In this document: positions 1 to 4,807 of the stretch, one piece after another
Layout: every line of letters begins with the position of its first letter
Position numbering within the stretch: the first letter of the stretch is position 1
NCBI GenBank assembly: GCA_964353455.1
Contig: CAYGWP010000316.1
Coordinates: forward strand, 1 to 6,290
Direction of reading: 5' to 3'
DNA length: 6,290 nucleotides
Origin: CAYGWP01 sp964353455
GTDB lineage: Bacteria > Planctomycetota > Phycisphaerae > FEN-1346
Made by a program: the position numbers and the translations under genes
The notes under the pieces: generated by a model
What the model saw: only the letters and a program-made list of their open reading frames with translations
Database searches by the model: none
Told to the model about the DNA's origin: nothing

Positions 1-1
1 C

Positions 2-163
2 CCGTTCCCCGGCATGGTGGTGGGCGGCGCCAACGGCGGCATGAAACGATATGTAGATATTCTCGATTGGCGGAAGAACCCGTGGGAATTCAACGAGCCG
101 TGCATCACCTACCAGTCGTCGTGCGCGGTGCTCCTGAACTACTTCGGCCTCATGGCGAAGTAG
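2..163 (+). CDS. Glycoside hydrolase family 9 (cellulase) C-terminus, 5' partial
   Basis: This is the last 53 codons of a gene that begins before the window. The frame is open from position 2 to the TAG at 161-163. The segment reads FPGMVVGGAN near residues 2-11, then a tryptophan-containing linker, then FNEPCITYQSSCAVLLNY near residues 30-47. That arrangement matches the C-terminal end of GH9 catalytic domains, where a GGPN-type loop precedes a conserved NExAIxYNA helix. The Glu of the NE pair (residue 32 here) would be the catalytic proton donor that cleaves beta-1,4-glucan or related glycosidic bonds. The more usual YNA appears as YQS. The protein stops straight after the catalytic fold, with no dockerin, carbohydrate-binding module or sorting tail at this end. 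It converges on the minus-strand redox gene. The assignment rests on a short segment, so its substrate cannot be judged. Confidence 0.72.
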   Translation, partial: PFPGMVVGGANGGMKRYVDILDWRKNPWEFNEPCITYQSSCAVLLNYFGLMAK

Positions 164-181
164 GCCGGGGCGCGCCCCGGC
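164..181. repeat. 18-bp perfect palindrome, copy 1 (stop-codon-associated)
   Basis: GCCGGGGCGCGCCCCGGC is its own reverse complement and starts on the base after the GH9 TAG stop. Together with the AAG TAG before it, it forms a 24-nt block (158-181) repeated exactly on the other strand at 4790-4813, after another gene's stop. It could fold into a strong RNA hairpin and act as a terminator or 3'-end stabiliser. No T-run follows it, so a classical intrinsic terminator is not shown. Confidence 0.8.
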
Positions 182-196
182 GACTGTTCCGTGTGC

Positions 197-220
197 CACG
201 GGTCGCCGCGGCGACCCGTG
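197..220. terminator. Perfect 24-bp palindrome between convergent genes, candidate bidirectional terminator
   Basis: The half-site CACGGGTCGCCG is followed directly by its exact reverse complement, giving a 12-bp stem without a spacer. It lies between the GH9 stop (163) and the stop of the minus-strand flavoprotein (230-232), so either transcript would carry the hairpin at its 3' end. The position favours a bidirectional terminator or an anti-collision structure. Neither side has a T-tract, so termination would have to be factor-dependent or hairpin-only. The structure is seen; the function is inferred. Confidence 0.6.
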
Positions 221-229
221 TGTCAGACT

Positions 230-1798
230 CTAGGGGCTGACCTTGAAGGCCAGCGCCCCCGTGGGACATGCGGCCACGCACTCTGCGGCTGATTTGCGGA
301 GGCCCGCGGCGATCGACTCGCCCAGCGGCACGCCCACCCGCACGCCGAACCCGCGGCCGATGAACGCAAGGCCCAGCGGCTCTCCCGCCCGCGCCGAAAT
401 CTGGACGCACAGCCCGCACGCGATGCACTTGCCAGGCTCGTACACGATCTCCGGGTGCCGCAGGTCCTTCTCGAACGGGCGGCGCGTCCCATGATAGCGG
501 TTCGGCGCGGCGGCGTACTCGGCGGAGTGCCGGCGCAACTTGCAGACGTCCGCCTTGCGGCAGTCGCAGTGGAAGCACCGCGGCGCCTCCCGCCGGGCCT
601 CATCGGCCGAGAGCCCCGCGGCCTCGCCGCCCGCCGGCGCGGTCCGGCCGTCGGAACTCGCCCCGGCAGCAAGTCGCAGCATCTCGTCTGCCGCAAGGTG
701 ACCGAGTCGCGTCGTGAACAGCCGGTGCGCCGCCGCGACCGGCACTCCGGCCAGGTACTGAAGGATGGCTGCGGCCGCTGCGGCGCCGTCGCCGACCGAC
801 CGGACGGCCAACTGGCGCGCAAGGACCGCATCGCCCGCGGCAAAGATGCCGGCCACCGGCGTCTGATATGTGTGCCGGTCAACCTGGATGCCGTGCGGCG
901 ATGCGGCGAGGCCGAGCGACGCAGCATCTCCTTCCTTCGCAGCACCCGTCGCGACCAGGATCGCATCGAAGTCCTTGCGTAGATCGGCAAGCGGGATGTC
1001 TCGCCCGACGCGGACGCCCAAGCGGAACACCGCGCCCAACTTCGCCACGAGCGCAATCTCGGCGTCCAGGACCGCGCGCGGCAGCCTGTCTGCCGGCACC
1101 GCGTAGTGGAGCGCCCCGCCGGGCCGGTCGTGGTCGTCGAAGACCGTGCAAGCGCATCCCTCCTGGAGCAGATGCCACGCCGCAGCCAGACCCGCCGGGC
1201 CGGCGCCGATGATCGCCACTCGCCTGCCTGTCGCGGGCTTGCAGGCCGGAAGCGCGAATGAGCCGGACGCCAGGTCGGCATCGGCCGCGCGGCGGTGGAG
1301 CAGGCGAATCGAGAGCGCCCCGTCATGGGCGGCGCGGCGGCAGCCCTTTTCGCACGGGGCGGGGCAGATGCGGCCGCGCGTCGCCGGAAGGAGCAGGGCG
1401 GAGCGGGCTGTTGCGGCGGCGCCGCGAGCATCGCCGGCGGCCACCAGGCGGATCAGCCGCGGAATCTCCATGTGGGCCGGGCACACGCCCTGGCACGGCG
1501 CGATGCAGTCGCCCGGATGGTCGCTCAGGAGCAGTTCCAGGGCCGTCCGCCGGGCCTCGCGCACCTCGGCCGTATCGCTCTCGACCTGCATCCCTTCTTC
1601 GGCCCGCGCGGCACACGCCGGCAGCAGCCGGTCGGGCGTCTTCACTTTGACCACGCAGACCATGCACGAAGTTGAGGGCGTGCATCCGGCGAGGAAACAG
1701 AGCGTGGGAATGGCAATACCAAGTTGCCTGGCGGCGTCCAGAATCGTTGCGCCAGGGGTCACTTCGACGGTTCGGTTATCGATTTCGATCTTGGGCAT
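230..1798 (-). CDS. 2Fe-2S / FAD / 4Fe-4S electron-transfer protein, NfnB/StnC-like but lacking the NAD(P)H domain
   Basis: This 522-residue cytoplasmic protein starts at ATG 1796-1798. Domains in order: a NuoG/HydA-type [2Fe-2S] ferredoxin with C34-x10-C45-x2-C48-x13-C62; a bridging segment HPGDC (H94, C98) with C102 and C106, then C145, C149 and C153, resembling the Fe-S domain before GltD and dihydropyrimidine dehydrogenase flavodomains; an FAD Rossmann motif GAGPAG (198-203) closed by AAGD (320-323); a C408-x2-C411-x-C413-x5-C419 cluster; and a ferredoxin-like end with C458, C461, C464 and C511. The GltD/NfnB family normally has a second nucleotide-binding domain with a GGGNxA-like motif between VATGA (282-286) and AAGD; here only about 35 residues join them. 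It probably exchanges electrons with the NuoEF-like protein encoded upstream. Its redox partner is unknown. No strong Shine-Dalgarno sequence precedes the start. Confidence 0.9.
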   Translation of the reverse strand: MPKIEIDNRTVEVTPGATILDAARQLGIAIPTLCFLAGCTPSTSCMVCVVKVKTPDRLLPACAARAEEGMQVESDTAEVREARRTALELLLSDHPGDCIAPCQGVCPAHMEIPRLIRLVAAGDARGAAATARSALLLPATRGRICPAPCEKGCRRAAHDGALSIRLLHRRAADADLASGSFALPACKPATGRRVAIIGAGPAGLAAAWHLLQEGCACTVFDDHDRPGGALHYAVPADRLPRAVLDAEIALVAKLGAVFRLGVRVGRDIPLADLRKDFDAILVATGAAKEGDAASLGLAASPHGIQVDRHTYQTPVAGIFAAGDAVLARQLAVRSVGDGAAAAAAILQYLAGVPVAAAHRLFTTRLGHLAADEMLRLAAGASSDGRTAPAGGEAAGLSADEARREAPRCFHCDCRKADVCKLRRHSAEYAAAPNRYHGTRRPFEKDLRHPEIVYEPGKCIACGLCVQISARAGEPLGLAFIGRGFGVRVGVPLGESIAAGLRKSAAECVAACPTGALAFKVSP

Positions 1799-1808
1799 CT
1801 GTCAGCCG

Positions 1809-1855
1809 TTCCATTTAACCGCAGAGGTCGCGGAGAACGCAGAGAGAAATCTGAG
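1809..1855 (+). repeat. Left arm of inverted repeat, with three 9-bp units
   Basis: The arm begins TTCCAT (1809-1814) and ends CTGAG (1851-1855). Inside are three adjacent 9-bp units: CGCAGAGGT (1820-1828), CGCGGAGAA (1829-1837) and CGCAGAGAG (1838-1846). Read inward and compared by hand with the right arm, about 39 of 47 aligned positions match, with one single-base gap. Confidence 0.8.
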
Positions 1856-1904
1856 TAAAAAACAAAACTACACCGGTGGAACAGCCAGTGGTGCCGGCGC
1901 GGTG

Positions 1905-1921
1905 CGCCCGAAGAACGGGCG
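1905..1921 (-). terminator. Short stem-loop just after the GxxExxY stop
   Basis: CGCCCG (1905-1910) and CGGGCG (1916-1921) form a 6-bp GC stem around a 5-nt loop. It starts two bases past the TAG stop (1924-1926) on the minus strand. The position suits a weak terminator or RNA 3' structure for the cassette gene. There is no U-tract after it, so function is uncertain. Confidence 0.35.
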
Positions 1922-1923
1922 TG

Positions 1924-2331
1924 CTAGTCGGGGAACCCATGAACCAGCCTCCTTATGCCACCCATGAGCGTGGTGCCGTTGAAGTTGATCAGCAGCCCCA
2001 CTTTGCAGCCTGATAGGCGCAGATACGAGAGCACTTGGGCCTCGTGCAGCGGCGACATTTGTTCAGTGGCCTTGACCTCGACCACAACGCACTGCTCTAC
2101 CAGCAAGTCAAGCCGATAGCCGCAGTCCAGCATGACCTGCTTGTACCGCAAGGGCAATTCCTTCTGCCGCTCAACCTTCAGTCCGCGCTTGACTAGTTCA
2201 TATGCGAGGCATGCCTCGTAGGAAGACTCGAGCAACCCAGGACCAAGTTCCTTGTGAACTTCCACCGCTGCGCCGATGATAGTTTCCGTCAGGCGGTTGT
2301 ACTGCTCTTTGGTTCTCTGCGTGTCTGTCAC
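1924..2331 (-). CDS. GxxExxY family protein (PD-(D/E)xK nuclease-like fold)
   Basis: This 135-residue soluble protein belongs to the GxxExxY family, whose namesake motif is GLLESSY (residues 32-38). A PD-(D/E)xK-like pattern follows: D75 in YRLDLLV, E85 and K87 in VEVKA, and Q99 in EAQVLSYL. The strand-turn-strand spacing suits a minimal restriction-endonuclease-like fold, so a nucleic-acid role is plausible. No activity can be claimed, because the family is poorly characterised. The length is usual for the family. The likely start is GTG at 2331, since no ATG lies before the conserved LTETIIGAAVEVH helix; the SD signal is weak. A copy of the flanking 9-bp unit (CGCAGAGAA, 2313-2321) lies inside its first codons. 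The flanking inverted repeats suggest the gene travels with them. It has no evident link to the redox genes on either side. Confidence 0.88.
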   Translation of the reverse strand: MTDTQRTKEQYNRLTETIIGAAVEVHKELGPGLLESSYEACLAYELVKRGLKVERQKELPLRYKQVMLDCGYRLDLLVEQCVVVEVKATEQMSPLHEAQVLSYLRLSGCKVGLLINFNGTTLMGGIRRLVHGFPD

Positions 2332-2372
2332 GTTTTTCTCGTTGCCTCTCTGTTGTTCTTTTTTTCCCCTGT

Positions 2373-2418
2373 CTCAGCCTTTCTCTGCGTCCTCCGCGTT
2401 CTCTGCGGTGAGATGGAA
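2373..2418 (-). repeat. Right arm of inverted repeat, with three 9-bp units
   Basis: Read on the minus strand, the arm begins TTCCAT (2418-2413), continues with CGCAGAGAA, CGCGGAGGA and CGCAGAGAA in tandem, and ends CTGAG (2377-2373). It matches the left arm in inverted orientation. A further 10-bp piece (plus-strand GTTCTCTGCG, 2398-2407) recurs in the same orientation at 2312-2321, inside the start of the enclosed gene. If the long transcript contains both arms, they could pair into a stem that isolates the cassette. Confidence 0.8.
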
Positions 2419-2420
2419 CA

Positions 2421-4772
2421 TCAAAAAACCTTCACGGCATCGGACGGGCAAACCTGCCTGCACGTGCCGCAGCGGATGCACTTGGTCGTGTCGATCAGGT
2501 GTTTCTCGTATGGCGTCATCTGGATAGCGCCGGACGGGCAATGCTGGGCGCAGAGGGTGCAGCCGATGCAGTCGTCGGTGACGGCCAGCGTGATGAGTGC
2601 CTTGCATCGGCCGGCCGGACACCGCTTGTCGATGTGCGCCTCGTACTCGGGGCGGAAGTATCGGAGCGTGGAGAGGATCGGGTTCGGGGCGGTCTTTCCG
2701 AGTCCGCAGAGGCTCGCGCGCTTGATGAAGAGGGCGAGGTGCTCGAGTTCTTCCAGGTCGCCCCTGTGCCCTTCGCCGGCCGTGAGGCGATTCAGGATGT
2801 CGAGCATCCGCCGCGTGCCCACGCGGCAGGGCGTGCACTTGCCGCACGACTGGTCCTGCGTGAACTCAAGGAAGTACCGGGCGACATCGACCATGCAGTC
2901 GGCATCGTCGAGGACGACGAGGCCGCCGGAGCCCATGATTGCGCCGACGCCCGTGAGCGCCTCGTAATCGACGGGGGTGTCGGCGAGTTCCGCCGGGATG
3001 CATCCGCCGGACGGGCCGCCCACCTGGACGGCCTTGAAGCGCCTGCCGCCGGCCACGCCGCCGCCGATCTCCTCGATGACCTGCCTCAGGGTGATCCCCA
3101 TCGGGACCTCGATGAGGCCGCCGCGCGCCACCTTTCCGGCCAGGGCGAAGACCTTCGTGCCCTTGCTGTGCCCCGCGCCGAGGGCGGCGAACGTCCCGCC
3201 GCCGTGCCGCACGATCCACGGCACAAGCGCATACGTTTCGACATTATTAACCAGTGTCGGTTTGCCCCAGAGGCCGTGCTCGGCGGGGTAGGGCGGGCGG
3301 AGCCGCGGATTGCCGCGGCGGCCCATGATGGACTCGAGCAGGGCCGTCTCCTCGCCGCAGACGAACGCCCCCGCGCCCTCCATGATCCGGAGGTGCAGCC
3401 GCTGTCCCGCGCCCATCACGTTCTCGCCCAGCAGGCCGTGCTCCTCGCACCGGCTGATCGCCTCGCGCACCCGCCGCACGGCCAGCGGATACTCGGCCCG
3501 GATGTAGAAGATGCCTTCCTCGGCGCCGACGGCGTACGCCGCAATCGCCATCCCCTCGATGACCCGGTACGGGTACGACTCCAGGATCATGCGGTCCATG
3601 AACGCGCCGGGGTCGCCCTCATCGCCGTTGCAGATGAGGTACTTCTCTCGGCCGGGCGAGTGCCGCACGCGTGCCCACTTCAGGCCCGTCGGGAACCCCG
3701 CGCCGCCGCGGCCCCTGAGGCCGCTCGCCTCGATCGCGTCAATCACCTGTTCGGGCCTGTGCTCCTTGAGACAGCGCGAGAGGGCGGCGAAGCCGTCGTG
3801 GCACAAGTATTCGTCGAGGTCGATCGGGTCGATGCGGCCGCAATGCTCGGTTGCGATGTGTTTCTGGCGTCCGAGGAACGCTGCCACCGGCGGGTCGCGC
3901 ATGTCCATCCCGTAACGGGAAACCGGTTCCCAGGTTTCGTCGGTGAGAAGGACGTCGAGCGACCGCGAGAGTGCGCTGCTGATCCGCCGGACGACCGAGC
4001 GGGGCCTGAAGTGCCGCCGCACGATCATCTCGGCGTCGTCAGCCTCGACCTGGGCGTACATTGCGGGCGGCGCGCCTGGCGCGAAGACCTCGACGAGCGG
4101 CGTCTGGTGGCACATGCCCACGCAGCCTACGCGCTTGACGACCGCCCGCGCTCCGGTGCGCGCGACGGCCCGCTCAAGCGCCTCCTGGACGCCCGCCGAG
4201 CCGCGGGCCTGGCAGCAGGAGCCCAGGCCGATGCGGATCTCGCCGCGGCCGTCGCGGGCTTGCGCCGTATGCTCGCTCCGGGGGCCCACGGCGCCGGACG
4301 CCGCGAGTTCCAGGAAGTCGTACACGATGCGCGGCACGCGGTCGGCCGTCATGTGGCCGTATGTCACACCGTCGATCTGAACGACGGGCGCCAGCGTGCA
4401 GCAGCCCAGGCATGCCACCTTCTGGACGGTGAAGAGGCCGTCCGGGTCGGTGTCGTCATGGCCGGTGATCTTCAGGTGCCGCAGGACGGCATCGTGGACC
4501 AGCCCCGCGCCCTTGACGTGGCAGGCGGTGCCGTGGCAGACGGTGATGAGGTGCCGGCCCATCGGCCGGTGTCGGAACTGCGTGTAGAAGGTGGAGACGC
4601 CGGCGATTTGCGCCGGGGGGATCTCGGTGAGTTCCAAGACCCGCCCCAGGGCCTCCGCGGGGAGGTAGCGGTAGCGCCCCTGGAGGGCCTGGAGGATGGG
4701 GATGGTCATCTCGCGGCCGCGTCCGAGGCGGGCGATCGTTTCATCGACGAATTTCAGATCTAGTTCTGGCAT
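2421..4772 (-). CDS. NuoE-NuoF fusion: NADH-oxidising Fe-S flavoprotein (HydBC / StnAB-like)
   Basis: This 783-residue protein combines two proteins usually encoded separately. Residues 1-160 are a NuoE/HydC-type thioredoxin-like [2Fe-2S] domain (C79-x4-C84, C121-x3-C125). Residues 175-257 are a second thioredoxin-like segment (C186, C187, C217-x3-C221), like the N-terminus of HydB. The NuoF core follows: NADH/FMN loop GRGGAGFPTGLKW (354-366), NGDEGDPGAFMDR (382-394), and the N3-type [4Fe-4S] ligands SCGKCTPC (C643, C646, C649) with C689. The C-terminus has a CPAGRC segment (C718, C723; zinc-binding in HydB-type subunits, from memory) and two [4Fe-4S] motifs (C735/738/741/745 and C765/768/771/775). 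It should oxidise NADH at FMN and pass electrons along Fe-S centres, possibly bifurcating. ATG 4772 is preferred; an in-frame GTG at 4781 is an alternative. Neither has a clear SD. Confidence 0.93.
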   Translation of the reverse strand: MPELDLKFVDETIARLGRGREMTIPILQALQGRYRYLPAEALGRVLELTEIPPAQIAGVSTFYTQFRHRPMGRHLITVCHGTACHVKGAGLVHDAVLRHLKITGHDDTDPDGLFTVQKVACLGCCTLAPVVQIDGVTYGHMTADRVPRIVYDFLELAASGAVGPRSEHTAQARDGRGEIRIGLGSCCQARGSAGVQEALERAVARTGARAVVKRVGCVGMCHQTPLVEVFAPGAPPAMYAQVEADDAEMIVRRHFRPRSVVRRISSALSRSLDVLLTDETWEPVSRYGMDMRDPPVAAFLGRQKHIATEHCGRIDPIDLDEYLCHDGFAALSRCLKEHRPEQVIDAIEASGLRGRGGAGFPTGLKWARVRHSPGREKYLICNGDEGDPGAFMDRMILESYPYRVIEGMAIAAYAVGAEEGIFYIRAEYPLAVRRVREAISRCEEHGLLGENVMGAGQRLHLRIMEGAGAFVCGEETALLESIMGRRGNPRLRPPYPAEHGLWGKPTLVNNVETYALVPWIVRHGGGTFAALGAGHSKGTKVFALAGKVARGGLIEVPMGITLRQVIEEIGGGVAGGRRFKAVQVGGPSGGCIPAELADTPVDYEALTGVGAIMGSGGLVVLDDADCMVDVARYFLEFTQDQSCGKCTPCRVGTRRMLDILNRLTAGEGHRGDLEELEHLALFIKRASLCGLGKTAPNPILSTLRYFRPEYEAHIDKRCPAGRCKALITLAVTDDCIGCTLCAQHCPSGAIQMTPYEKHLIDTTKCIRCGTCRQVCPSDAVKVF

Positions 4773-4789
4773 TGAGAGCACGCTGACAA

Positions 4790-4807
4790 GCCGGGGCGCG
4801 CCCCGGC
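4790..4807. repeat. 18-bp perfect palindrome, copy 2 (stop-codon-associated)
   Basis: GCCGGGGCGCGCCCCGGC again, starting on the base after the TAG stop (4810-4808) of the minus-strand PQQ-propeller gene. With the AAG TAG it forms the same 24-nt block as at 158-181. It lies 17 bases upstream of the ATG of the NuoEF fusion, so a hairpin here could end or attenuate read-through into the redox genes. Such read-through control is inferred from position only. Confidence 0.8.

Larger units (their letters stand above)
1809..2418 (-). mobile_element. GxxExxY cassette bounded by inverted repeats, probable insertion in the redox operon
   Basis: A segment of about 610 bp with imperfect inverted repeats at both ends encloses a single gene for a GxxExxY family protein. 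The right arm ends two bases after the stop of the NuoEF fusion gene, and the left arm ends ten bases before the ATG of the flavoprotein gene. Without it these genes would be 12 nt apart, as is typical of a coupled operon. No target-site duplication is visible and no transposase is encoded. It is therefore either a non-autonomous element or a repeat-associated gene cassette moved by other means. The strand given is that of the enclosed gene. Confidence 0.6.

Noticed and set aside
223..1431. A 402-codon minus-strand frame overlapping the flavoprotein
   Set aside because: It is out of frame with the motif-bearing protein, rich in Arg/Ser/Pro, and has no domain signature.
1146..1967. A 273-codon plus-strand frame running through the flavoprotein start and the left repeat arm
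   Set aside because: Its composition is typical of a shadow frame, and its TAEVAENAERN segment is just translated repeat DNA.
1809..2418. Repeats considered as a CRISPR array
   Set aside because: The units are 9 bp, adjacent and without spacers, and the arms are inverted, so none of the array hallmarks are present.
2374..2847. A minus-strand frame ending in HLTAENAEDAEKG
   Set aside because: It is a shadow of the NuoEF 3' end read through into the repeat arm. The peptide is useful as a repeat signature but not as a gene.
2499..4763. A 754-codon open frame on the plus strand, antisense to the NuoEF fusion
   Set aside because: It is the shadow of a GC-rich gene. The translation is Ala/Arg/Asp/Val-rich with no recognisable motif, while the minus strand has complete NuoE/NuoF cofactor motifs.
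230..4772. An [FeFe]-hydrogenase or complex I operon
   Set aside because: There are no H-cluster motifs and no membrane Nuo subunits. Only the diaphorase and Fe-S/FAD components are present.
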